Assembly: GCA_028692715.1 (NCBI GenBank)
Contig: JAQUWU010000009.1
Span: 1 to 64,000 of the forward strand
DNA: 64,000 nt
Source of the DNA: Paludibacter sp.
Lineage (GTDB): Bacteria; Bacteroidota; Bacteroidia; Bacteroidales; Paludibacteraceae
Direction of reading: 5' to 3'
Within the stretch, counting starts at the first letter, position 1. Every line of letters begins with the position of its first letter. Below are positions 55,506 through 64,000 of this stretch, in pieces. The position numbers and the translations under genes are program-made. A model generated the notes under the pieces. That model was not told where the DNA came from. It saw only the letters and a program-made list of their open reading frames with translations, and did not search any database.

Positions 55506-56093
55506 TCAATTTAATTCAATAATCCCGGTACTTAATATTTTCCCTTTTCTTTGAACAATACTATCTTCTTCATTTAAAAGTGCAATAGATGATGATCCTT
55601 CATTTTCGATATTGAATACTGAGTCGGTAATACAAATATTAAAAGATGTGTCAATTGAAACCATTTCCTTGAAGTTGTCTTTATATTGATATTCTAAGTT
55701 TACAAGTGATAATAATTTGCTATCGATAATTTGCCCCGTTAAATCATAGGTCGTCAGCACGGGAACGTACGATTCCAATTGTTTTAGGGTTATAGTAGCA
55801 ATGTAGTTTCCGTTAGTGGGGATTTGAGTGAATGCTAATGAGTATTCATCTGTGAAAGTGGAATTTTTACAATTGAACTCAATTAGATTTTTTGAGTTTA
55901 AATTGTTTGGACTAATTTTAATAGGTAATTTGGATTGTTTGAAATTTAACAAAAAAGAATTGAAATTTTTATCCTCCGATTGCTTGAATGACAAAATGTG
56001 TGATGGTTTGTTTGCTTGTTCAGCGTTATTCTTTTGTGATAAATTGCAACTTGTCAGCAACAAAATTCCAATGATGATTATATGAACTTTCAT
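55506..56093 (-). CDS. Lipoprotein of unknown function
   Basis: A 195-residue lipoprotein (lipobox LLTSC, Cys16). The mature part is beta-rich: SFKQSEDKNFNSFLLNFKQS, YSLAFTQIPTNGNYIATITL, VLTTYDLTGQIIDSKLLSLV and SIDTSFNICITDSVFNI, ending GKILSTGIIELN. No known family was recognised. It is first of a two-gene minus-strand operon. The upstream 800-bp gap carries a MITE family C element. Confidence 0.75.
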   Translation of the reverse strand: MKVHIIIIGILLLTSCNLSQKNNAEQANKPSHILSFKQSEDKNFNSFLLNFKQSKLPIKISPNNLNSKNLIEFNCKNSTFTDEYSLAFTQIPTNGNYIATITLKQLESYVPVLTTYDLTGQIIDSKLLSLVNLEYQYKDNFKEMVSIDTSFNICITDSVFNIENEGSSSIALLNEEDSIVQRKGKILSTGIIELN

Positions 56094-56361
56094 AGCAATT
56101 GTATATTTTGGTTTAGGTAGAGAATTCCATTTTAACAGGAAAAGATTGTTGTAACCATTATTTTTTTTACCTTAATTTTTTTCAATACAAACTGAATGCC
56201 AATAAAATGTTATTACGGAAATTTTAAATTTAATTAAAGAGATAAATTTTCAATGTGTTAACTCTTAACTCTTTGCGCTGTGAAAAATATCTGACACACC
56301 CTATTGTTAAAAAAGAGCTGCAATAAATTTTAGACGAATTTATATTCTCATTATTTAATAA

Positions 56362-56626
56362 CAATGGTTCGTTATAACACAATTTGTTAGTTTAGTATTC
56401 AGGTAATTAAAACGATTAACCCTTTGAAAATATCAAATATATTTTTTTTAATTAAACGCAAAGAACGCTAAGCATAATAATTTTGTAATATACAGTACTT
56501 CAAATATATATGCAAAGAACGCAAAGAGAAAAACTTGAAGTTTTTCTTGGCGGCTTAGCATCTTAGCGCCTTTGAGCCTGCCTGCTGCAGATAGGTTGAA
56601 AAATAAAATTTTATAACGAACTATTG
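56362..56626. mobile_element. MITE family C, copy 1, with 6-bp target duplication
   Basis: Ends CAATGGTTCGTTATAA (56362-56377) and TTATAACGAACTATTG (56611-56626) are 16-bp inverted repeats with one mismatch. TAATAA directly flanks both sides (56356-56361 and 56627-56632). Inside are AACGCAAAGAACGC stretches, GAGAAAAACTTGAAGTTTTTC (imperfect hairpin) and CCTGCCTGCTGCAGATAGG. No coding capacity. The remainder of the 56094-56935 gap is AT-rich, with TAAATTTG at 56895-56902 as a likely -7 box for the ACT gene. Confidence 0.85.
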
Positions 56627-56935
56627 TAATAAGGAATGAAAATAATATAATGTCTCATTAATAAACTCGTAATATGCTGTTTATCATCTTTATATTAAAT
56701 AGTAAATGGTACATTGTTTAATGGTACATACTTAACAATTTTTTAATATTGCTTTGATGTTGTCTGTCCAAATTGCAAATGTACGAAATTCCTGTTAAAC
56801 ATACTCCTTTTGGGCTTTAGTATTTGTTACGATTCTATTAAATATTTTAAAAATAAAAAATCAAATTTAATGTAACTGAACCCATTAATTTGTTTAAATT
56901 TGCGAATCAAAAAAATAACACAATCTATTAATATT

Positions 56936-57355
56936 ATGACTATCCGCCAACTATCCGTTTTTTTGGAAAACAAAACAGGACATTTAAACCAAATATTAAC
57001 TGTTCTCGCAAAAAACAATATTAATATTATTGCTCTCACAGTAGCCGACAGTAGCGATTATGGTTTGCTCAGGGCTATTGTTTCTGACCCTCAAAAAGCC
57101 TCTGAGGTTTTGCGCGAAGCAAATTTTATAGTACGTATTCATGATATTCTTTCTATCGAAATGGCTGCTGCGCCAGGGTCAATGTCACAGATATTGGACT
57201 TGTTTAGTGCCGCTGATATTGCTATTGAATACGTTTACGCTTTTAGTTTTGGAAGCAAGTCCATTCTTATAATACGAACAGATGATCCGGGAAAAGCGAA
57301 GAAAATTATTGAGAAAAATAAACTCAAATTTATTACCGAAGATGACCTTAAATGA
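56936..57355 (+). CDS. Tandem ACT-domain protein
   Basis: A 139-residue protein of two ACT domains: TIRQLSVFLENKTGHLNQIL, VLAKNNINIIALTVADSSDY, then SIEMAAAPGSMSQILDLFSA and IAIEYVYAFSFGSKSILIIR. I take the start at the ATG at 56936, because an upstream in-frame ATG (56900) overlaps a TAAATTTG promoter box. Such small ACT proteins are commonly coded beside phenylacetate-CoA ligase genes in Bacteroidota and probably bind an amino or aryl acid to control them. The ligase starts 91 bp downstream. The ligand itself cannot be read from the sequence. Confidence 0.88.
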   Translation: MTIRQLSVFLENKTGHLNQILTVLAKNNINIIALTVADSSDYGLLRAIVSDPQKASEVLREANFIVRIHDILSIEMAAAPGSMSQILDLFSAADIAIEYVYAFSFGSKSILIIRTDDPGKAKKIIEKNKLKFITEDDLK

Positions 57356-57446
57356 CAAATGACAGTTAGCAGTTAACAGTTAGCAGTTGATTTTTGTCGC
57401 ATTCAAAGAGAATAATATTACCCGAAGAGCAAATAATAGAATTTTT

Positions 57447-58745
57447 ATGATCTGGAATAAAGAAATAGAATGTATGAGCCGCGATAATATGCGGGACTTA
57501 CAAAGCAAGAGACTAATACAATTGGTTCAACATGTATATGAAAATGTGGCTTTTTATCGCCAACGAATGGATGAAAAGGGAGTGAAACCCTCTGATATAC
57601 ATTCAATAGATGATATTATAAAATTGCCATTCACATATAAAACTGATTTACGCGATAATTATCCGTATGGTTTGTTTGCAGTGCCTTTGAAGAATATTGT
57701 ACGTGTTCATGCATCGAGTGGAACAACCGGGAAGCCAACCACAGTAGGATATACTAAAAAAGATATTGAAAACTGGCGCGAAATAGTAGCTCGTTGTTTA
57801 ACCATGGCTGGTGTTTCAAACGACGATATTATGCAAATTTCGTATGGTTACGGTTTATTTACGGGCGGTTTAGGTGTGCATTACGGCGCCGAAACGGTTG
57901 GTTGTACTGTTGTCCCGATTTCCGGAGGAAATACCCGCCGTCAGTTACAATTAATGTCTGATTTTGGCTCTACGGTATTGGCTTGTACGCCTTCTTATGC
58001 GCTCCATCTAGCAGATGCACTCTCAGAATTTGGTTATTCTCTGAATGACATGAAATTAAAAATTGGTGTTTTTGGGGCAGAACCATGGACTGAACAGATG
58101 CGTAAGGAACTGGAAAAAAAATGGGGAATTCATGCTCACGATATTTATGGACTGAGTGAAATAATGGGACCGGGTGTTGCAAATGATTGTATTTATCATA
58201 CTGGTTTACATGTTCACGAAGATCATTTTTATCCTGAAATTGTTCATGCTGATACAAAAGAGCCGCTCCCTGATGGAACAGAAGGTGAATTGGTTTTTAC
58301 TACGCTTACCAAAGAAGGGATTCCTTTGCTTCGTTATAATACCAGAGATTTATCAACTTTGAATCGTGAAACCTGTGCTTGTGGAAGAACTTCGGTACGA
58401 ATGAAAAAAATAACCGGACGTAGCGACGATATGTTGATTATCAGAGGTGTGAACTTATTCCCTTCTCAGATAGAACATGTATTGCTTGAAATGGGTGAAA
58501 CGAGCGCACATTATATGCTTTATGTCGACCGCGCAAATAATCTAGACACTCTGGAATTAAAAGTTGAATTGGATGAATCAAAATTGATTGATACAATAAA
58601 AGATTTACAAAATCTTTCCCATAAAATTGAACATGCTTTGAATAGTGCTATTGGTCTGAGCGTAAAGGTTACTTTAGTAGAACCAAAAGCGATAGTTAGA
58701 AGTGAAGGAAAAGCTGTAAGGGTTATTGATAATAGAAAGAAATAA
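57447..58745 (+). CDS. Phenylacetate-CoA ligase-like enzyme (PaaK family)
   Basis: A 432-residue AMP-forming ligase that activates phenylacetate or a related aryl acid with CoA. Landmarks are IDDIIKLPFTYKTDLRDNYP, the adenylate loop HASSGTTGKPTTVGYT, GYGLFTGGLGVHYG, FGAEPWTEQMR, DIYGLSEIMGPGVA and the C-terminal GRSDDMLIIRGVNLFPSQIE with the hinge, ending IVRSEGKAVRVIDNR. Length is standard. I take the start at 57447 (MIWNKEIECMSRDNM), the family N-terminus; a longer in-frame extension from 57387 has no similarity. The neighbouring ACT protein and aminotransferase suggest aromatic amino acid breakdown. The usual indolepyruvate:ferredoxin oxidoreductase is not here. Confidence 0.92.
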   Translation: MIWNKEIECMSRDNMRDLQSKRLIQLVQHVYENVAFYRQRMDEKGVKPSDIHSIDDIIKLPFTYKTDLRDNYPYGLFAVPLKNIVRVHASSGTTGKPTTVGYTKKDIENWREIVARCLTMAGVSNDDIMQISYGYGLFTGGLGVHYGAETVGCTVVPISGGNTRRQLQLMSDFGSTVLACTPSYALHLADALSEFGYSLNDMKLKIGVFGAEPWTEQMRKELEKKWGIHAHDIYGLSEIMGPGVANDCIYHTGLHVHEDHFYPEIVHADTKEPLPDGTEGELVFTTLTKEGIPLLRYNTRDLSTLNRETCACGRTSVRMKKITGRSDDMLIIRGVNLFPSQIEHVLLEMGETSAHYMLYVDRANNLDTLELKVELDESKLIDTIKDLQNLSHKIEHALNSAIGLSVKVTLVEPKAIVRSEGKAVRVIDNRKK

Positions 58746-58780
58746 ATTTTGAATTTTCCTCTATCAGAGGTTGGGTTTGT

Positions 58781-60076
58781 ATGATACAAAAAGAATTAGT
58801 TGACTCTCTTTTTTCGCAGTTTGGCGAAGCCGATATAACACGTTTGTCCATTCGTCAAGTAGGAAAATTAGTAGCACAAATTGAGACTGAAAGCGGACAG
58901 GAATTTATCCATATGGAGATGGGTGTTCCCGGTTTGCCGGCGACTTCCATTGCCGTTGAAGCTGAAAAAGAAGCCTTGAATGCAGGTGTTGCAAATGCAT
59001 ATCCCAATATAGAAGGAATACCTTTTGCAAAAACAGAAATAGCCCGTTTTGCAAAACTCTTTTTAAATATTGAGGTGACTTCATTAAACTGTGTTCCAAC
59101 GGTTGGTGCCATGCAAGCAAGTTTTGCCGCTTTGTTGGCTGCTGCACGAACAAACTCTGAAAAACCCTACACTTTGTTTATTGATCCGGGATTTCCGGTT
59201 CAGAAATCGCAATTGCAAATAATAGGTGTTCCTTATAAATCATTTGATATTCTGAACTTTAGAGGAGAGAAGCTGAAAGATAAATTAGAAGAGTTTTTAA
59301 TTCAAGGTGATATTTGTTCTATTTGTTATTCTTCGCCCAATAATCCTTCCTGGATTTGTTTTTCGGAATCTGAACTTCAAATTATTGGCGAATTAGCAAC
59401 CAAATACGATGTAATTGTAATTGAAGATTTAGCCTATTTTGGAATGGATCTCAGAGAAAATTACGGTGTTCCCGGTTTGCCTCCTTTTCAACCTACTGTT
59501 GCCCGATATACCGATAATTATATTTTATTGATGTCTGCTTCGAAAATTTTTAGTTATGCAGGTCAGCGTATCGGTATGATGATAAGCTCTGAGAAACTTC
59601 GAACACGCCATTATCCAAACTTAAAAAAATATTTTAGCTCCGATGTGCTGGGGAATTTTATTTCTTACGGAGTATTATATGCAACCACAGCAGGCACTTC
59701 ACATTCAGCTCAGTTTGCACTTGCTGCAACATTAAAAGCCGTAAACGATAATCAGTTACGATTCACAGATGCTTTACATTTTTATGGAGAGAAAGCCAAT
59801 ATCATGAAAGCATTGTTTCTGAAATACGGATTTCACATTGTTTACAATGATGAAGATAGAGAATTAGCCGATGGTTTTTATTTCACAATTGAGTATCCAG
59901 AAATGACAAGCGCAGAACTAATGAAAGAGTTTCTGTATTATGGTATAAGTGCTATATCATTAGTAATCACCGGAAGTGAAAATAGAAGTGGCTTGCGGGC
60001 ATGTGTTTCATTTGTTCGTATGGAGCAAATGGAAATTCTTGAAAGCAGATTGAAAGAATTTGTCGATAGAAAGTAA
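58781..60076 (+). CDS. PLP-dependent aminotransferase (class I/II)
   Basis: A 431-residue fold-type I aminotransferase. The PLP lysine is Lys255 in MSASKIFSYAGQRIG. Other landmarks are MEMGVPGLPATSIAVEAE, YPNIEGIPFAKTEIARFAK, CVPTVGAMQASFAAL (PLP-phosphate loop), YSSPNNPSWICFSESE and VIVIEDLAYFGMD with the Asp that binds the pyridine nitrogen. It starts 35 bp after the PaaK stop, in the same direction, so transamination and CoA activation of an aryl acid are probably coupled. Which amino acid it uses is unknown. A bidirectional terminator follows. Confidence 0.9.
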   Translation: MIQKELVDSLFSQFGEADITRLSIRQVGKLVAQIETESGQEFIHMEMGVPGLPATSIAVEAEKEALNAGVANAYPNIEGIPFAKTEIARFAKLFLNIEVTSLNCVPTVGAMQASFAALLAAARTNSEKPYTLFIDPGFPVQKSQLQIIGVPYKSFDILNFRGEKLKDKLEEFLIQGDICSICYSSPNNPSWICFSESELQIIGELATKYDVIVIEDLAYFGMDLRENYGVPGLPPFQPTVARYTDNYILLMSASKIFSYAGQRIGMMISSEKLRTRHYPNLKKYFSSDVLGNFISYGVLYATTAGTSHSAQFALAATLKAVNDNQLRFTDALHFYGEKANIMKALFLKYGFHIVYNDEDRELADGFYFTIEYPEMTSAELMKEFLYYGISAISLVITGSENRSGLRACVSFVRMEQMEILESRLKEFVDRK

Positions 60077-60107
60077 AAAAAGGCAGAATTTGATTTTCTG
60101 CCCTTTT
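60074..60107. terminator. Bidirectional terminator
   Basis: AAAAAAGGCAGAA and TTTCTGCCCTTTT pair (with a bulge) around TTTGAT between convergent genes. Confidence 0.75.
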
Positions 60108-60114
60108 GTGTAAT

Positions 60115-60780
60115 TTAAAATTCTATATCATATAAGCCTTCAGCATCTTTTTCGAACCAATCGAGACTCATATCAGTCATAGGATGACTTCTAAGTCGTT
60201 CCAAAATTTCAAAATTGATTGTCGCTGCATGACTACCCGCCATACTTACCCTATGTACTTGATCGACAGTCTTAAAACTTGCAGCCAATACTTTAGTGCT
60301 AAGTTTGAATTGTTCGATATTATCCACAATATGTTTTACAACTTCAATTCCGTGTGAAGAAATATTATCCAGACGATTTACATAGGGTGCTACCCAATCG
60401 GCTCCGGCACGAGCTGCAACTAATGCTTGTTGTTGTGTGAAGATAGCCGTAGCTGTAACATTGAATCCGGCATCTTTTAGCATTGGCATTGCTTTGTAAC
60501 CCTCAAGGGATACCGGTATTTTTACATAATAATTGTCACCTAGACTATATTTTGCTTTGTATGCTTTTGCCTCACGTACCATATCTACAGCATTGCGACT
60601 AATCATTTGAATATGCAGCATTTTGTCTCCTACTATATCAATTATTCCAGGTAATATCTCAGACAATGTTTTTTTTTCGGCGGCAATAATAGTCGGATTA
60701 GTTGTTACCCCTGCAATTGGGAAATAATAAAAAAGTTCTTTCAGTTCGGCAACGTTTGCCGTGTCAGCTAAATAAATCAT
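60115..60780 (-). CDS. Transaldolase / fructose-6-phosphate aldolase-like protein
   Basis: A 221-residue TIM-barrel aldolase of the short FSA/TalC type. The Schiff-base lysine is Lys87 in YYVKIPVSLEG. Further landmarks are DTANVAELKELFYYFPIAGVTTNPTI-like N-terminal sequence (Asp6, and GVTTNPTI at 24-31), NVTATAIFTQQQALVAARAG, WVAPYVNRLDN and VLAASFKTVDQV. It interconverts sugar phosphates (transaldolase or F6P aldolase activity; these cannot be separated here). The minus-strand TAATTTTG at 60807-60814 is a likely -7 box. It is convergent with the aminotransferase and divergent from an unknown gene. Confidence 0.92.
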   Translation of the reverse strand: MIYLADTANVAELKELFYYFPIAGVTTNPTIIAAEKKTLSEILPGIIDIVGDKMLHIQMISRNAVDMVREAKAYKAKYSLGDNYYVKIPVSLEGYKAMPMLKDAGFNVTATAIFTQQQALVAARAGADWVAPYVNRLDNISSHGIEVVKHIVDNIEQFKLSTKVLAASFKTVDQVHRVSMAGSHAATINFEILERLRSHPMTDMSLDWFEKDAEGLYDIEF

Positions 60781-60934
60781 ATATTTTGTATTTAAATTTG
60801 TAATTGCAAAATTACTTTAAACACAAGCAATAACCTTAGAACAACTGTTAAAAGGGCTATTTTTTTTTAAACCAATAAGAGTTCGTCATTATTCTAGGGG
60901 TTTTCATTATTTATTGTAATTTTGCACCATTATA

Positions 60935-61483
60935 ATGAATCGAATGATATCAAAAATACAAATACAATTAACCGGCGTGGCTGCGGAGCTGGTATTAGGC
61001 AATTATATGCCCAAAGACAGCACAATTTTTAATAATTGGGAAGACTTTTTCCACTACAACGATGTCATTCATGAATCTCAATTGTTGGTGGAATATATAT
61101 CAAATATTCAAATAATGGAAAATGAGCAATTAATTTTTTCCGGAAGTATTCCTGCACTTCAGTTGCGACAACAAAAAAGTTTTATTCCTGTTCTACAGGA
61201 GAATTCATTATATCTTCGAACAGAGTGTGCTGAACGGGCAGTTTATCAGACTGTATTTGAGGTAGAAAATTTTGATAAAATGAAATTGTTTTTCGAAACT
61301 CAGGATTATGATTTGCTTTTTAAAGTTGGAAATTCATTTCTGTCAAAAGTTATTTATGATGACAAAGTACTTAATAATGAATGGAAAAGTGGTAAGCCGG
61401 TGGGAAATATTTGCCTATTGTGTAGATGTGAAAATGGCTTTTTGGTTCCTTTGTATGATGCAATAAAAAAGTTAAGTCGTTAA
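60935..61483 (+). CDS. Uncharacterised cytoplasmic protein
   Basis: A 182-residue protein without signal peptide or membrane segment. It contains the stretches QIQLTGVAAELVLGNYMPKD, NWEDFFHYNDVIHESQLLVE, LFSGSIPALQLRQQKSFIPV-like and a Cys-containing block NICLLCRCENGFLVPLYD near the end. No family was recognised. TAATTTTG at 60917-60924 puts the transcript start within a few bases of the ATG, so translation may begin at the fourth codon (60944). It stands alone, and a large repeat-filled gap follows. Confidence 0.7.
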   Translation: MNRMISKIQIQLTGVAAELVLGNYMPKDSTIFNNWEDFFHYNDVIHESQLLVEYISNIQIMENEQLIFSGSIPALQLRQQKSFIPVLQENSLYLRTECAERAVYQTVFEVENFDKMKLFFETQDYDLLFKVGNSFLSKVIYDDKVLNNEWKSGKPVGNICLLCRCENGFLVPLYDAIKKLSR

Positions 61484-61517
61484 TGTTTCTTTTTGATTTT
61501 CTATGCTTTTCTATTCT

Positions 61518-61772
61518 CAATGGTTCGTTATAAAAACAACTATTGTATTTAAATACAACAATTTAGTTATAAGATTTAATGACTTTAATGATTGCTCCAA
61601 ATAAAAAAGTAAACGCAAAGGTCGCAAAGTTTTAAATACCTTATATTCAACAACAAGAGAAAGAACGCTAAGACAAAAACTTTCAGTTTTTCTTTGCGGC
61701 TTTGCAACTTAGCGGCTTTGCGCCTGCCTGCTGCAGGTAGGTTCAAAAAATCTTTTTTTATAACGAACTATT
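61518..61772. mobile_element. MITE family C, copy 2, with 7-bp target duplication
   Basis: Ends CAATGGTTCGTTATAA (61518-61533) and TTATAACGAACTATT (61758-61772). CTATTCT flanks both sides (61511-61517 and 61773-61779). The interior resembles copy 1: AACGCAAAG and AAGAACGCTAAG stretches, an AAAAACTTTCAGTTTTTC hairpin, and CCTGCCTGCTGCAGGTAGG. Confidence 0.85.
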
Positions 61773-61811
61773 CTATTCTGTATCCAATCCCAAAATCTGT
61801 AATTTTTATGT

Positions 61812-61855
61812 TACTACTCAGCCCCTCAACCCCCCTAAAGGGGGAGTTCTGGGGA
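61812..61855 (-). repeat. MITE family A fragment
   Basis: ACTACTCAGCCCCTCAACCC then CCCTAAAGGGGGAGTTCTGGGG matches one end of the family A elements at 5853-6012 and 23762-23941. The other half is missing. Confidence 0.7.
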
Positions 61856-62004
61856 GTCAATTAAAGTTAATTCGTAATTTTTTTTTACTTTCATGGTGAA
61901 TTTACCTTGCATGTTTGTGACAAAATTGCTACTCAAAAACAACTGTATTAGTGCTGAGTTACAATTTTTTCCTGTGCCGAAAAACGCAAATAATACCATC
62001 TGTA

Positions 62005-62035
62005 CATATAAAATAGCCCAAAGCTATTTTATATG
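62005..62035. repeat. 13-bp perfect hairpin
   Basis: CATATAAAATAGC (62005-62017) and GCTATTTTATATG (62023-62035) around CCAAA. It lies in the repeat-filled 61484-62393 gap, 359 bp before the receptor gene. It could be a terminator or a repeat remnant. Confidence 0.6.
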
Positions 62036-62149
62036 TCTACTGTGGTTAATGCCGATGTATACAAACAAATAGGGCAATGAGACAAAGTCGAAATTGGACT
62101 GTATTGTTTGTGCTATCGGTATAAACGCAAACTTGTAAATACCCATAGT

Positions 62150-62287
62150 TCAACATGGTATCTAAACTGAATTTTGTGGGAATTTGCGCTATTTGTGTAT
62201 TTCGTAAGTACGGAACGTCGAAATACTCTGTTTACGCCTGTCTTCCATCAGGTAGATTCAAAAAAGACTTTTCGGAGGACACTCTTT
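62150..62287 (+). repeat. MITE family B, right-hand part
   Basis: Contains GGGAATTTGCGCTATTTGTG, then GCCTGTCTTCCATCAGGTAG and AAAAGACTTTTCGGAGGACA, matching the right half of 9269-9464 and the corresponding end of 22020-22203. It ends about 107 bp before the receptor ATG. The left part of the element is not recognisable. Confidence 0.6.
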
Positions 62288-62393
62288 TATTGGAAAATAT
62301 TATTAAGATATTTAATTTTTCGCCAAACATTTTTAAGCATTTAATTGTTTCCTTTATAAATTTAAACTTAATAATAGGAAATTAAATATTTAT

Positions 62394-64000
62394 ATGAAGG
62401 AGAAACTATATTTGTTGTTGTTATTTATTGTATTACAGATTCCGGCATTTGCTCAAAAAGGAACAATTAAAGGGCGTGTTTTTAATGAAAAAACGAATCA
62501 ACCTTTGGAGTTTGCCAATATATTAATTCAGGGAACTCTTATAGGTTCTACATCCGATCTTGATGGAAATTTTATTTTTGCAGGAATAGATCCCGGCTTT
62601 GTAAGATTGGTAGTTAGTACATTAGGTTTCGAAACAAATGTTTCAGCAGAGATACAGGTGCAGGGAAACCAGACGGCTTTTATTGATATATCGCTGAAGG
62701 AATCAGCAGTTGCACTTCAGGAAGTTACGGTGCGTCAGAACTTGAATCTGAAACGAATTGAAAGTCCTTTATCCGTTTTGAATATTGGTGTTCAGGAAAT
62801 AGAGAAAAGTGCAGGTGCCAACAGAGATGTTTCAAAAGTTGTACAGTCACTTCCCGGAGTGGGTGTAACTGACCCAAATAGAAACGATTTAATCGTTCGT
62901 GGTGGTGGTCCATCTGAGAATGTGTTTTATCTTGATGGTATTGAAATTCCAGTCATCAATCACTTCGCTACACAAGGATCCTCGGGAGGTTCTGTGGGGA
63001 TTATTAATCCCGATTTTGTTCGTGAAATTGGTTTTTATACCGGAGCATTTCCTGCAAACAGAGGGAATGCTTTGAGTTCTGTAATGGATATAAAGCAAAA
63101 AGATGGAAGTAAAGACAGGATTCATACAAAACTTTCGGTAGGTGCTTCGGATGCTGCTTTGACTCTTGATGGACCAATTGGGAAAAAATCAACTTTTATT
63201 GTCTCGGCACGTCAATCTTATTTGCAATTTCTATTTAAAGCTATTGGATTACCTTTTTTGCCTACCTACAATGACTTTCAACTTAAATACAAATATAAAA
63301 TTGATGCTAAAAACGAAATTTCATTTATTGGTATTGGTGCCATTGATGATTTAGTACTAAATACTGAATTGAAATCGAGCGGATCCGAAGCTCAAAAGTA
63401 TTTATTGTCTTATTTACCCGTTTACAAGCAGTGGAATTACACCGTGGGAACCGTTTATAAACATTTTGCAGGAACACATTATGATACCTGGGTATTGAGC
63501 CGTAATATGTTACGTAATACAAATTTTAAATATCAGGACGATGACGAGTCAAAGCCCAAAACACAGGATTATTCTTCTGACGAAGCCGAAAATAAACTGC
63601 GATTTGAAAGAACATATCCCGATTTACCTATCAAGTTATCGTATGGAGCTGGGCTGAAGTATTCGCATTATACCAATACGACTTACCGTCAACTTTTTAT
63701 CAATAATATGGTAGATAGTTTAAATTACAAGACTAAAATAAATTTGTTTGGTTATCAGGCTTTTGTTCAGGCATCTGATGAATATCTGGAAGATAGATTG
63801 AGAGTGTCTTTGGGTATAAATTTTGCCGGACTTGATTATAACAACAATATGCGAAATCCCTTAAATCAATTTTCACCACGTTTATCAGCTTCGTATTCGT
63901 TGTCCGAAAAGTTAGACTTAAATGGGAATATTGGTCGATATTCGTTACAACCGGCTTATACAACACTTGGTTTTAAAAATTCCGCAGGAGATTTTGTAAA
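62394..64000 (+). CDS. TonB-dependent receptor (partial, runs off the end)
   Basis: The first 535 codons of an outer-membrane receptor, open to the window edge. Signal peptide 1-21 (MKEKLYLLLLFIVLQIPAFA), then a carboxypeptidase-like regulatory domain (about 22-105: GTIKGRVFNEKTNQPLEFAN, GTLIGSTSDLDGNFIF, VVSTLGFET). The plug domain follows (about 110-240: VSKVVQSLPGVGVTDP, DLIVRGGGPSENVFYLDGIE, FYTGAFPANRGNALSSVMDI), then barrel strands ending SLQPAYTTLGFKN. No SusC-type signature region was seen, so glycan import is not implied. Preceded by a 910-bp repeat-rich gap. The substrate cannot be told from this part. Confidence 0.92.
   Translation, partial: MKEKLYLLLLFIVLQIPAFAQKGTIKGRVFNEKTNQPLEFANILIQGTLIGSTSDLDGNFIFAGIDPGFVRLVVSTLGFETNVSAEIQVQGNQTAFIDISLKESAVALQEVTVRQNLNLKRIESPLSVLNIGVQEIEKSAGANRDVSKVVQSLPGVGVTDPNRNDLIVRGGGPSENVFYLDGIEIPVINHFATQGSSGGSVGIINPDFVREIGFYTGAFPANRGNALSSVMDIKQKDGSKDRIHTKLSVGASDAALTLDGPIGKKSTFIVSARQSYLQFLFKAIGLPFLPTYNDFQLKYKYKIDAKNEISFIGIGAIDDLVLNTELKSSGSEAQKYLLSYLPVYKQWNYTVGTVYKHFAGTHYDTWVLSRNMLRNTNFKYQDDDESKPKTQDYSSDEAENKLRFERTYPDLPIKLSYGAGLKYSHYTNTTYRQLFINNMVDSLNYKTKINLFGYQAFVQASDEYLEDRLRVSLGINFAGLDYNNNMRNPLNQFSPRLSASYSLSEKLDLNGNIGRYSLQPAYTTLGFKNSAGDFV

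Overview
The window is chromosomal DNA from a low-GC member of the Bacteroidota, probably a Bacteroidales-like anaerobe or facultative anaerobe (lineage inferred). The evidence is a type IX secretion/gliding core (porP, then gldK/porK-gldL-gldM-gldN), two C-terminally sorted secreted proteins, many lipoproteins, a TonB-dependent receptor with an N-terminal carboxypeptidase-like domain, and promoters of the Bacteroidota form TTG-N18-20-TAnnTTTG.

Layout. 1-1.9 kb is accessory DNA: a five-unit tandem repeat, a truncated DUF4365-like gene, and two tandem copies of a repeat element, one carrying a DUF559 endonuclease ORF and one internally deleted. 1.9-13.4 kb is mostly minus strand: an AddA/RecB-like helicase-nuclease, a SUI1-type factor, a TrmH-family methyltransferase, an S41 peptidase lipoprotein, a putative outer-membrane protein, DUF3467 (plus strand), an exported 1-Cys peroxiredoxin, a uracil permease, a purple-acid-phosphatase-like lipoprotein and a 3-methyladenine glycosylase. 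13.5-16.7 kb is the ribosomal operon rplM-rpsI-rpsB-tsf. 16.8-21.1 kb holds an MBOAT acyltransferase plus SGNH-like partner, lying between tsf and a nearly identical 5'-truncated second copy of tsf. 21.3-32.4 kb holds an orphan NarL-type regulator, a T9SS cargo protein, hydrolases, an S9 peptidase, methyltransferases, a beta-propeller lipoprotein, a cobalamin adenosyltransferase and small DUF genes. 32.5-39 kb is the T9SS core. 39.1-48.9 kb holds a second orphan regulator, mnmA, and a 2204-residue SprB-like adhesin with its SprF-like partner. 48.9-54.4 kb has cysK-metY (assimilation of sulfide into cysteine/homocysteine) divergent from uvrA. 54.5-61.5 kb has two unknown lipoproteins, an ACT-PaaK-aminotransferase cluster (aryl-acid activation) and a FSA-type transaldolase. 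The window ends inside a TonB-dependent receptor.

The least expected content is between genes. At least four families of short (about 160-270 bp) MITE-like elements can be read directly, several with terminal inverted repeats and candidate target-site duplications. Members of three families, although their ends differ, share an internal palindromic motif close to CCTGCCTNCNGCAGGTAGG. No transposase is in the window. Other notable items are the DUF559 element with its deletion derivative, the Campbell-like tsf duplication around the MBOAT module, an 8-bp minisatellite that contains a stop codon, and a palindromic candidate operator between cysK and uvrA. I found no tRNA, rRNA, CRISPR array, prophage or canonical insertion sequence.
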